Shown piece after piece: positions 1-7,121 of a DNA stretch of 64,000 nt (positions are counted from its first letter, which is position 1; each line of letters starts with the position of its first letter). The DNA comes from Myxococcota bacterium (lineage in GTDB: Bacteria; Myxococcota_A; UBA9160; SMWR01): the NCBI GenBank assembly GCA_022447545.1, contig JAKVBI010000025.1, forward strand, positions 1 through 64,000, in the 5' to 3' direction. Position numbers and translations under genes: made by a program. The notes under the pieces are model-generated. The model did not search any database. It saw nothing but the letters and a program-made list of their open reading frames with translations, and was not told where the DNA came from.

Positions 1-55
1 CCTGTGGGCGGCACGCACCTACGTGAGCGATCTCGAAGCGAAGAATCTGGCCTAA
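1..55 (+). CDS. C-terminal end of an unidentified protein (cut by window edge)
   Basis: An open frame enters from the left edge and stops at TAA 53-55, giving about 17 codons (tail WAARTYVSDLEAKNLA). It is too short to assign a family. It is called because the frame is open to the edge and the next gene on the same strand starts only after it. It could be chance. Confidence 0.3.
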   Translation, partial: LWAARTYVSDLEAKNLA

Positions 56-193
56 CCCAGCACCCACATCAGGCAACGCACTTGCGTTTCGCCTGCCGTC
101 CGGCCGCTCGGCCCCGCCTGCCACCAAGAGAAGTCATTGTTGAGTGGTATTTTCCCCACAATCCGGATCGTGGATGAAATACAATCGAGGCAG

Positions 194-634
194 ATGGCTA
201 CCCCGCTCGTTCGCGACATCATGCAGACCAAAGTGGTGACGATCAGTGAAGAGGATTGTCTGTCCACGGTCGAGGACATCATGACTCTGGGTCGTGTGCG
301 TCACATCCCCGTGGTACGGGCTGGCCGGTTGGTTGGGGTCGTTTCCGAACGCGACCTGTTGCGGATTTCGCTTTCGAACCTCAGTGGTCTACGGAGCGAC
401 CAACGCAGGGCTTTTCTCCACACTGTGGAGATCAAGCGCGTCATGTCGACGCCAGCGGTCGTCGTCTCACCCGAAACCGCAGTGACCACCGCTGCCCGCA
501 TCCTCGCTGAACGCAAGATCGGATGCCTGCCCGTGGTCGAGGGCAATGAACTGAGGGGTCTGGTCACGGAAACCGATGTTCTCCGGCACTTTGCCAGTCT
601 GGCGGGAGGCTTGGCCATTCCTGCGATCGGATAG
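194..634 (+). CDS. Two-CBS-domain protein
   Basis: A 146-residue protein made almost wholly of a tandem CBS pair. The first repeat covers about residues 8-60 (VRDIMQTKVVTI, then IPVVRAGRLVGVVSERDLL). The second covers about 80-135 (VKRVMST-like start, then GCLPVVEGNELRGLVTETDVL). Stand-alone CBS pairs bind adenosyl nucleotides and act as energy or redox sensors; no effector domain is attached. ATG 194 is chosen because the CBS fold starts right after it, although the frame stays open to TTG 137. The universal stress protein 168 bp downstream on the same strand is another nucleotide-binding stress protein, a common neighbour. The ligand is unknown. Confidence 0.88.
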   Translation: MATPLVRDIMQTKVVTISEEDCLSTVEDIMTLGRVRHIPVVRAGRLVGVVSERDLLRISLSNLSGLRSDQRRAFLHTVEIKRVMSTPAVVVSPETAVTTAARILAERKIGCLPVVEGNELRGLVTETDVLRHFASLAGGLAIPAIG

Positions 635-771
635 GGTGAAAAGCACTCACTCTGGGATCGGTTGGCACTTCCCCGTGGGGTTTCATACTCTTTTCGCGTA
701 CCCCGAGGGAATCGGAGCCCGTTCCTCTGCCCGCGAGGTGTCAGGAAGAGGGCGGTCTCCCCCGCGGGTGT

Positions 772-785
772 GGTGCTTGCACCGG
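772..785. promoter_or_regulatory. Palindromic 14-mer upstream of the universal stress gene
   Basis: GGTGC-TT-GCACC is a perfect inverted repeat followed by GG, ending just before the GAGAGGAG ribosome-binding site of the gene at 803. The identical 14 bases occur at 39487-39500, upstream of an SDR gene, and a one-sided version lies at about 9895-9908 upstream of the ECF sigma gene. It could be an operator or an mRNA hairpin (GGUG stem, CUUG loop). The function is not known. Confidence 0.35.
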
Positions 786-802
786 AACGGGAGAGGAGCG
801 AA

Positions 803-1624
803 ATGATTTCAACGATCTCCGTGGCGACCGATGGCTCCGAGGGGTCCGAGGTCGCCGAAGCCTACGCGGTGTCCCTGGCATCCTCTCTCGGGGCGGGCCT
901 GAGCGCGATCTCGGTGGTGGAAGAACGCTTTACCCGGGGGCATGGGGAAGACGGACTCAGCGTCACCCCGCCCGATCTGGAGCCCCTGGCCACCTATCTC
1001 CGTTCCCGCGCCGATGCGGCCATCGAGCGGGTGAACCAGCGGGCCGTGGCTGCAGGCTTGACCTGTCGCGGAGAGACCGCCCAGGGGATCGCCGATGATG
1101 CCATCGTCCAGAGTGGTCAGAACGTCGATCTGGTGGCGCTGGGACGCAACGGCCAGCACGCGCGTTTTCATACGGGTCTGATTGGCGGGACTGCCAATGG
1201 CGTCATTCGTAAGACGTCGCGCTCGACTCTGCTGGTTCCCAGCGGCGCGCAATCCGGAGGGCCGATTCTGTTGGCCTTCGATGCTTCCCCGGGCGCGAGG
1301 ATCGGTGCACAGATCGCCGTGCGCCTGGCCTCGAGCACCTCCCAGGAGATCCACGTATTCGTCGACTCCAAGGACAAGGGCCGCGCTGCAGCTCGCTTCG
1401 AAGAGGTTCGGGACCTGGTGGCTTCTCTCAGCGTTCCCGTTCGCGAGGTTTCCTCGACCCTGGGTCGCCCCGACGTCAAGATCATCGACTCCGCCCAGGA
1501 GATTCGAGCGGGATTGATCGTCATGGGGGCCTACGGGCGAAATCGCATCAACGAATACTTCCTGGGCAGCAATGCTGCTGCCGTTGCGCGCACCTCGCCG
1601 ATCGCGGTACTCCTCGCACGCTGA
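803..1624 (+). CDS. Universal stress protein, tandem UspA domains
   Basis: A 273-residue cytoplasmic protein with two Usp (Rossmann-like) domains. Domain 1 (about 1-145) opens with ISVATDGSEGSEVAEAYA and ends SRSTLLVP. Domain 2 (about 150-273) opens with ILLAFDASPGARIGAQIA and ends VMGAYGRNRINEYFLGSN, close to the ATP-binding GxxGxxx(9)GS(S/N) motif. Domain 1 has a related LGRNGQHARFHTGLIGGTAN stretch. Tandem Usp proteins usually bind ATP in one domain and support stress survival. The ATG is chosen because GAGAGGAG lies 5 bases upstream; the frame extends further but with no recognisable protein. Confidence 0.9.
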   Translation: MISTISVATDGSEGSEVAEAYAVSLASSLGAGLSAISVVEERFTRGHGEDGLSVTPPDLEPLATYLRSRADAAIERVNQRAVAAGLTCRGETAQGIADDAIVQSGQNVDLVALGRNGQHARFHTGLIGGTANGVIRKTSRSTLLVPSGAQSGGPILLAFDASPGARIGAQIAVRLASSTSQEIHVFVDSKDKGRAAARFEEVRDLVASLSVPVREVSSTLGRPDVKIIDSAQEIRAGLIVMGAYGRNRINEYFLGSNAAAVARTSPIAVLLAR

Positions 1625-1677
1625 GCGGGAGCCCGTGAGACCCGACTCCAGCGCGTCCCGTGCGGGGAGCGGTTGCC

Positions 1678-2703
1678 ATGCGCATTTCTGAGATCGCCGA
1701 GTTGCTCGGCCGGCCCCTCGAAGGTGATGCGGAGGTGCAGATTCAGGGTGTGGCTGCCCTGGACGATGCAAACAGCGATGAGCTGGCCTTCGCCCGTGAA
1801 ACTGTGAGCGTTGAGCGTTGTGCGGCAAGTGCTGCGGGAGCCCTGATTGCCCCCGTGGGTCTGGAAGTGGGGGAGCGCCCTGTGATTCGATCTCCGAATC
1901 CCGCACTCGACTTTGCCCGATTCAGCCGACACCTGGCCTCCGAACAACAGCCCCGACGCGGGGTCTCGCCCCAGGCTTGGGTGGACCCCTCGGCAGAGTT
2001 GGAGGAGGGGGTTCGGGTGGCGCCCGGTTGCTTGCTGGGTGCCCGGGTCCGGGTGGGCGAAGGCACGGTGTTGCATGCCAACGTGGTCCTCTACAACGGT
2101 GTCGAGCTGGGCTCCGAATGCGTGATCCACGCAGGTTGCGTGCTCCGAGAGGGCAGCCGTCTCGGAGACCGGGTGGTGCTCCAGCCGGGCGTCATGATCG
2201 GCGGAGACGGTTTCGGTTACGAGGCGGGAGATGGAGGCCGGCTGGAGAAGGGTCCGCAGGTCGGGGGCGTCGTGATCGAAGACGATGTCGAAATCGGCTC
2301 CAACACCACCGTGGACCGGGGTTCATTGGGCGATACCCGCATTGGTCGTGGTACCAAGATCGACAATCTGGTGCAGATCGGGCACAACTGCGACGTGGGC
2401 GAGGACGTCGTGATCATCGCGCAGGCGGGTCTGTCTGGAAGTACCCGCATCGAACGGGGGGCCATTGTCATGGCCCAGGCGGGCATCGTGGGCCACGTCA
2501 CCGTCGGTGAGCGTGCAGTGGTCGGGCCCCAGTCGGGAGTCATGCGGGATGTTCCGGCCAAGACGCGGGTACTCGGCAGTCCCGAGCGCGAGGGGCGACT
2601 GCAGACCAAGATCGTGGCGGCCCTGCCACGTCTCCCGGATCTGCTGCGCCGTGTGCGCGAGCTGGAGAAGCGTCTGAAACGCTTGAACTCGGACGAGTCG
2701 TGA
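1678..2703 (+). CDS. lpxD: UDP-3-O-acylglucosamine N-acyltransferase LpxD
   Basis: A 341-residue enzyme of the Raetz lipid A pathway that transfers a 3-hydroxyacyl chain from acyl carrier protein to UDP-3-O-acyl-glucosamine in the cytoplasm. The N-terminal uridine-binding domain (about 1-100) starts [17 protein letters not shown] and contains VAALDDA. A long left-handed beta-helix of hexapeptide repeats follows (about 100-310), with GGDGFGY and the catalytic-histidine stretch [12 protein letters not shown]. The C-terminal helix ends [11 protein letters not shown]. The length matches the family. Its stop overlaps the rnhB ATG by one base (TGATG). It lies outside the usual fabZ-lpxA cluster, at least in this window. 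Confidence 0.95.
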   Translation: MRISEIAELLGRPLEGDAEVQIQGVAALDDANSDELAFARETVSVERCAASAAGALIAPVGLEVGERPVIRSPNPALDFARFSRHLASEQQPRRGVSPQAWVDPSAELEEGVRVAPGCLLGARVRVGEGTVLHANVVLYNGVELGSECVIHAGCVLREGSRLGDRVVLQPGVMIGGDGFGYEAGDGGRLEKGPQVGGVVIEDDVEIGSNTTVDRGSLGDTRIGRGTKIDNLVQIGHNCDVGEDVVIIAQAGLSGSTRIERGAIVMAQAGIVGHVTVGERAVVGPQSGVMRDVPAKTRVLGSPEREGRLQTKIVAALPRLPDLLRRVRELEKRLKRLNSDES

Positions 2704-3491
2704 TGGACCTCTCGAAACAGTCCCTTTCGCAGCTGCGCCAGCGGGTCGCTGCACTCACGGCGTCGGAGGACCGCGAGAGCTGGATCGATGCTCTGCGTCG
2801 AGACTCCCGCCAGGGTGCGCGAGATCTCGCCGACCGGCTCGAGCGGCGACTCGCGGCCGAGCACGCCGAAGGGTTGCGCCTGGACGCCCTCTTCGAGCGC
2901 CAGCGAGCACTTCACGCCCGAGGTGTCCGACACGTGGCGGGAATCGACGAAGTGGGGATGGGCCCACTGGCCGGTCCTGTCGTTGCGGCGGCGGTGGTCT
3001 TGCCCGCGAACGCTCGGCTCGACGGTCTCGACGACTCCAAGCGGCTCTCTCCTCGAGCCCGAGAGCGTCTGGACGGTAGGATCCGTGAGCAGGCCGAGGC
3101 GTTTGCGATCGCCGAGGTCCCAGTCGATGAAATCGACCGAATCAACGTCCATCGCGCCGGTTTGGAGGCCATGCGGCGGGCCGTGGAACAGTTGCCCCTC
3201 GAGCCGGACCACCTGCTGGTGGATGCGCGCAGGGTGCCCGGTGTCGTGATGCCCCAGACCCCGGTGGTGGGCGGCGATGCCCTGGAAGCCTCGATTGCTG
3301 CTGCGTCGATCCTCGCCAAGGTTCACCGAGATGCACTGATGTGCGAGATGGATCGTCTTTATCCAGGGTACGGATTTGCGAGTCACAAGGGTTACGGCAC
3401 CGAAGCTCATTTGGACGCGCTGCAACGTCTGGGCCCCAGTCCGATTCACCGCCAGTCCTTCGCGCCCGTCTCTGGACGGGTGGCTCGCTAA
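2703..3491 (+). CDS. rnhB: Ribonuclease HII with N-terminal extension
   Basis: Cleaves RNA in RNA/DNA hybrids and at single ribonucleotides in DNA. The catalytic core begins at about residue 78 with AGIDEVGMGPLAGPV (Asp82, Glu83). It continues with DSKRLS, LLVDA (third acid) and ILAKVHRDALM (fourth acid), and ends HKGYGTEAHLDAL...HRQSF. About 75 N-terminal residues of charged helix precede the core, longer than usual (198 residues in E. coli). The normal GRG motif reads GMG (residues 85-87), so the arginine is missing. ATG 2703 overlaps the lpxD stop; GTG 2700 directly before it is also possible. Confidence 0.93.
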   Translation: MDLSKQSLSQLRQRVAALTASEDRESWIDALRRDSRQGARDLADRLERRLAAEHAEGLRLDALFERQRALHARGVRHVAGIDEVGMGPLAGPVVAAAVVLPANARLDGLDDSKRLSPRARERLDGRIREQAEAFAIAEVPVDEIDRINVHRAGLEAMRRAVEQLPLEPDHLLVDARRVPGVVMPQTPVVGGDALEASIAAASILAKVHRDALMCEMDRLYPGYGFASHKGYGTEAHLDALQRLGPSPIHRQSFAPVSGRVAR

Positions 3492-3496
3492 ACGGC

Positions 3497-4504
3497 GTGG
3501 CTCGCATTCGCGAACGAGCCGAAGACTTCCGGGTGGAAGAGGTGCCCCTCTACGAGCCCCGGGGTGAAGGGGACCATACGTTCGTCCACATCGAAAAACG
3601 CCTGCGGACCACCGAGGAGGTTGCCCGAAGCCTGGCGCGCGCCGGAGGGTGTTCGGCGCGGGATGTGGGCTACGCGGGCCGGAAGGATCGGGTCGCGGTC
3701 ACCACCCAGTGGTTTTCCGTTCCACGGCTCGCACCGGAAGAGGCTGTCAAACTCGAACTCCCCGGTGCCGTGGTCCTGGAGGCCCGGCGTCACCCCCACA
3801 AATTGCGGGTGGGACAACTTCGTGCCAATCGCTTTCGTCTCGTGGTTCGCGATGTCGATCCGTTGCAGATCGCCGAGGCTTCGAGAACGCTGAATGCGTT
3901 CACCCGTTCGGGAATGCCCAATGCCTACGGGCCGCAGCGCTTTGGGCGGGACGGCGGAAACACTCAGCGCGCTCTAGCTCTTCTGCGCGGCGAACTCGAA
4001 CTTCGCGACCGTCGCCAGGCACGCTTCCTCGTGTCGTCTCTTCAGGCCTGGGTCTTCAATGAGGTTCTCGCGGCGCGCCGAAGGGGGGATCCTGGCGAGT
4101 TGGACCGAGTGGTCGAGGGCGACGTGGCTTGTCTCCATGGGAGCGGGGGTTTGTTCTGGGTCGAGGACACCGGGCGGGAGGGGCCCCGAGCCAAGAGCTT
4201 CGAGATCAGCGCGACCGGGCCGATCTTTGGCACACGGGTTCTGGAGCCCCGCGGGCGGGTCGCGGAGGTCGAGGCCGAAGCCATGCGTTGTGTCGGCTTG
4301 AGTTCTGGAAAACTTCGTCCGCCGCGTGGAATCCGCTTGCGCGGCGCGCGCCGCGCCCTGCGCGTGAGACCTGCAAACGCTCAGCTGCAGGGCCGCAACG
4401 ACCGGGCCGATGTCTGTTTCGAATTGCCCAGCGGAAGCTTTGCCTCGGTGTTGATGGAAGAACTCTTCCCGGGCGTCGTTTCCGGGTCCGGTGCGCGCGA
4501 ATGA
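3497..4504 (+). CDS. truD: tRNA pseudouridine synthase D
   Basis: Makes pseudouridine at position 13 of tRNA. The 335-residue protein has the family opener AEDFRVEEVPLY and HTFVHIEKR, and the catalytic loop GYAGRKDRVAVTTQ with nucleophile Asp64. ANRFRLVVRDV and NAYGPQRFGRDGGNTQRA follow. The inserted TRUD domain lies at about 150-290, and the closing stretch is ELPSGSFASVLMEELFPG. E. coli TruD has 349 residues. GTG 3497 is chosen because it sits 5 bases after the rnhB stop and directly before the conserved N-terminus; the longer open frame overlaps rnhB. Confidence 0.93.
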   Translation: MARIRERAEDFRVEEVPLYEPRGEGDHTFVHIEKRLRTTEEVARSLARAGGCSARDVGYAGRKDRVAVTTQWFSVPRLAPEEAVKLELPGAVVLEARRHPHKLRVGQLRANRFRLVVRDVDPLQIAEASRTLNAFTRSGMPNAYGPQRFGRDGGNTQRALALLRGELELRDRRQARFLVSSLQAWVFNEVLAARRRGDPGELDRVVEGDVACLHGSGGLFWVEDTGREGPRAKSFEISATGPIFGTRVLEPRGRVAEVEAEAMRCVGLSSGKLRPPRGIRLRGARRALRVRPANAQLQGRNDRADVCFELPSGSFASVLMEELFPGVVSGSGARE

Positions 4505-4553
4505 CAGGTTCAATTGTGGCGGGGTATGCTGGCCGTGAAAGAGAAGGGGTTCC

Positions 4554-5510
4554 ATGAAAATTGCGAACAATGTGACCGAAATCATCGGTGGCACCCCCCT
4601 GGTCCGTCTCCAGCGCGTCGCGGAGGGGGTCCGCCCTGGAATTGTCGCCAAGCTCGAGAGCCAGAACCCGGCCGCTAGTGTGAAGGACCGAATCGGTCTG
4701 GCCATGGTGGAGGCGGCTGAACGCGACGGCCACCTTACCCCTGGTGAGACCGTCATCGTGGAACCCACCAGCGGGAACACGGGAATCGCCCTGGCCCTTG
4801 TCGCTGCCGTGAAGGGCTATCCGTGCATCCTCGTGATGCCCGAGCAATTCAGCCCGGAGCGCCGAGCGGTGTTGCGAGCTTACGGGGCGCGCCTGGTACT
4901 GACCGACAAGTCCAAGGGCATGCCCGGGGCGATCGAACGTGCCAACGAGATCTGTGCTTCGCTCCCCAACGCGTTCATGCCCCAGCAGTTCAACAATCCC
5001 GCCAATCCCGAGGTGCACCGCAACACCACTGCCGAGGAGATCTGGGCTGACACCGACGGAAGAGCGGACGCCTTGATCGCCGGCGTGGGAACTGGGGGAA
5101 CGATTACCGGCGTCGCCCAGGTGTTGAAGGAGCGCAAGCCGTCGTTCAAGGTCATCGCCGTGGAGCCTGAGGCAAGCCCGGTGCTGTCGGGCGGGCAATC
5201 GGGGCCGCACCCGATTCAGGGCATTGGTCCCGGCTTTGTTCCAGACATCCTGGAGACTGAGTTGCTGGATGCTGTGATCAAGGTGTCAGGCGACGATGCG
5301 CTGGAGATGGCTCGCCGCATGGCCAAGGAAGAGGGGATCCTGTGCGGGATCTCTTCAGGGGCCGCTGTGACCGCTGCCCTGGAATACGCGGCGGGAGACG
5401 GTGCAGAGGCCGACCTCATCGTCGTGATCATTCCCAGCTTCGGGGAGCGTTACATCCAGACCCAGCTGTTCGATCCCTATCGCTACGAGGGCAGTGACGA
5501 TCTCGAATGA
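4554..5510 (+). CDS. cysK: Cysteine synthase (O-acetylserine sulfhydrylase)
   Basis: A PLP enzyme joining O-acetylserine and sulfide to form cysteine. The 318-residue protein carries IGGTPLVRL, the PLP-lysine motif [11 protein letters not shown] (Lys44), the substrate loop [12 protein letters not shown], the phosphate-binding loop [11 protein letters not shown] and the C-terminal GISSGAAV. The length and order fit CysK; O-phosphoserine or cystathionine-synthase-like specificity cannot be excluded. AAGGGG lies upstream of the ATG. The next frame starts inside the last 17 bases, so the two are probably cotranscribed. Confidence 0.93.
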   Translation: MKIANNVTEIIGGTPLVRLQRVAEGVRPGIVAKLESQNPAASVKDRIGLAMVEAAERDGHLTPGETVIVEPTSGNTGIALALVAAVKGYPCILVMPEQFSPERRAVLRAYGARLVLTDKSKGMPGAIERANEICASLPNAFMPQQFNNPANPEVHRNTTAEEIWADTDGRADALIAGVGTGGTITGVAQVLKERKPSFKVIAVEPEASPVLSGGQSGPHPIQGIGPGFVPDILETELLDAVIKVSGDDALEMARRMAKEEGILCGISSGAAVTAALEYAAGDGAEADLIVVIIPSFGERYIQTQLFDPYRYEGSDDLE

Positions 5511-6057
5511 CAAGGTCCACGCCTGGGGCCCCATAGTGAGGGAGTTCGCGGGAGTGGCTCCGCGCATCGACCCCAGTGTGTGGCTTGCGCCGGGCTCCGT
5601 GGTGGTGGGGGACGTCGAACTCGGACCCGATGTCAGCGTGTGGTACGGGGCGGTGCTTCGCGGGGACGTTCATCACATCCGCGTGGGGGCACGCACGAAC
5701 CTGCAGGACCAGGCGGTGATCCACGTCAGCCGGGACCGCCATTCCTGTGAGCTGGGTTGTGAGGTGACTGTGGGTCACCGGGCAGTGGTTCACGGTTGCT
5801 CGGTGGGGGACCGGGTCCTGGTGGGAATTGGCGCCGTCGTGCTGGATGGTGCTCGAATCGGCGACGAGGCCATGGTGGGGGCCGGGGCGGTGGTTCCACC
5901 CGGTTTCGAGGTGCCCCCCGGCACGTTGGTCGTGGGCGTTCCGGCCAAGATCGTCCGGCCGCTGACACCCGAGGAAAAGAGCCTGAACCGCCAGCGGGCC
6001 CTCGAGTACGTGGAGAATGCCCGCCTGCATTCCGAATCCCAATCGGTCCCGCTATAA
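5494..6057 (+). CDS. Gamma-carbonic-anhydrase-like hexapeptide-repeat protein
   Basis: A PaaY/YrdA-type left-handed beta-helix protein. Repeats include [45 protein letters not shown] and [10 protein letters not shown], with the three candidate zinc histidines in the last two motifs. It ends [16 protein letters not shown] and a helix, as usual. Members trimerise and bind zinc or iron; some are carbonic anhydrases, others thioesterase-like. GTG 5494 overlaps the cysK end; GTG 5536 (starting [12 protein letters not shown]) gives a more typical N-terminus and is equally possible. Confidence 0.88.
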   Translation: MTISNDKVHAWGPIVREFAGVAPRIDPSVWLAPGSVVVGDVELGPDVSVWYGAVLRGDVHHIRVGARTNLQDQAVIHVSRDRHSCELGCEVTVGHRAVVHGCSVGDRVLVGIGAVVLDGARIGDEAMVGAGAVVPPGFEVPPGTLVVGVPAKIVRPLTPEEKSLNRQRALEYVENARLHSESQSVPL

Positions 6058-6068
6058 TTCGAGTCACT

Positions 6069-6716
6069 ATGAGTGACGAAATCGCACCGCGTCGCGAGGA
6101 GAAGAAAGCGCTCTCTCGGCGGCGCATCCTGGAGTCGGCCCGGTTCATTTTCTTCCGGGATGGGTTCATGAAGGCCAACCTGGACGAGGTGGCCCGTGGA
6201 GCGGGAGTCGCCAAGGGCACCCTGTACCGCTATTTCGAGAGCAAGGCGGAGCTCTATGTGGCGGTTTTGTCCGAGGATGGCTCGATCTTCGTAGAGAAGA
6301 TGCGGGCGACGCTGTCCCCCGAGCTGACCGCGGCCGACCAGATCCGTTGCACCGGGCGTTTTTACTTCGATCACTGGACGCACAACCGTCAGTATTTCCA
6401 GATCTTCTGGGCCATCGAGAACGAGTCGTTGATCGGTGGGCTGCCGAGCCAGGTCGTGGGCGAAGTGACGATGCTCTGGGAGAGCTGCCTCAAGATCATG
6501 GCGGACGTGGTCGAACGAGGTGTCCAGCGCGGCGAGTTCCGCGACTGTGATTCGTGGCAGATCTCAAACATTCTGTGGACGACGTGCAACGGCCTGCTCG
6601 CCATCGAATCGAGTGAGCCCCTGCGTCGACTCATGAGGGGTAGTCTGGAAGGCGTCTTCGAGAGCGCTCTCGAAAACTTCCTGCGCGGTATTGCTCGCAC
6701 GGTACCCGCCGGCTGA
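6069..6716 (+). CDS. TetR/AcrR-family transcriptional regulator
   Basis: A 215-residue repressor-type protein. The N-terminal TetR helix-turn-helix (about 15-62) reads RRRILESARFIFFRDGF, then LDEVARGAGVAKGTLYRYF and SKAELY. The C-terminal ligand domain (about 80-205) is helical with many aromatic residues (FYFDHWTHNRQYFQIFW). The ligand and target genes cannot be predicted. It starts 11 bases after the carbonic-anhydrase-like gene on the same strand; a convergent small membrane gene follows. Confidence 0.92.
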   Translation: MSDEIAPRREEKKALSRRRILESARFIFFRDGFMKANLDEVARGAGVAKGTLYRYFESKAELYVAVLSEDGSIFVEKMRATLSPELTAADQIRCTGRFYFDHWTHNRQYFQIFWAIENESLIGGLPSQVVGEVTMLWESCLKIMADVVERGVQRGEFRDCDSWQISNILWTTCNGLLAIESSEPLRRLMRGSLEGVFESALENFLRGIARTVPAG

Positions 6717-6734
6717 ACCCCGCTTCGCCGACCG

Positions 6735-7043
6735 CTACTCCCGCAAGCCCGGCAGGCGTTGGGTGTAGGCGCCGATTCCCACCGTGAGGATTGCTGCGGC
6801 GATAGCGATGCCCAGCCGTGGCCGGAGAGTGTCGCGGGCGATACTGCGAGCGACTTCCAGCTCCTCCTCCGGGCTCAGATGCTCTGGCAGTGTCTGCAGG
6901 GCCTCGAGCAGCGCCGGGGTCACGAGGAGCAGTGCGAACACGAAGAAGGAGCCGAGCAGATAGAGAAGGCTCAGGGTGAAGCGCGGCTTGAAGGGCTGGG
7001 CGGCACTCCGACGCCGGGCCGGCGGATGGGTGGGTTCCGGCAT
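6735..7043 (-). CDS. Small two-TM membrane protein, function unknown
   Basis: 102 residues. A proline/arginine-rich N-terminus (1-20) is followed by a hydrophobic segment at about 23-46 (LSLLYLLGSFFVFALLLV), an acidic loop (HLSPEEELEVARSIARD) and a second segment at about 76-95 (LGIAIAAAILTVGIGAY). I do not recognise the family. Two clean transmembrane segments and position between two strong genes support it as real. It is convergent with the TetR gene and divergent from polA. Confidence 0.65.
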   Translation of the reverse strand: MPEPTHPPARRRSAAQPFKPRFTLSLLYLLGSFFVFALLLVTPALLEALQTLPEHLSPEEELEVARSIARDTLRPRLGIAIAAAILTVGIGAYTQRLPGLRE

Positions 7044-7121
7044 GCTCCGAGCCTAGCAGCCCGGCGGGTTCCGGGGCTGGCTGGTTGACCTCTTCACGGG
7101 CGACGCTTAGGCTCGATTGCA

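Noticed and set aside
690-720. Possible sigma-54 promoter (TGGCAC) before the universal stress gene
   Set aside because: The TGGCAC is actually at about 663-668 and the required GC of the -12 element is missing at the right spacing.
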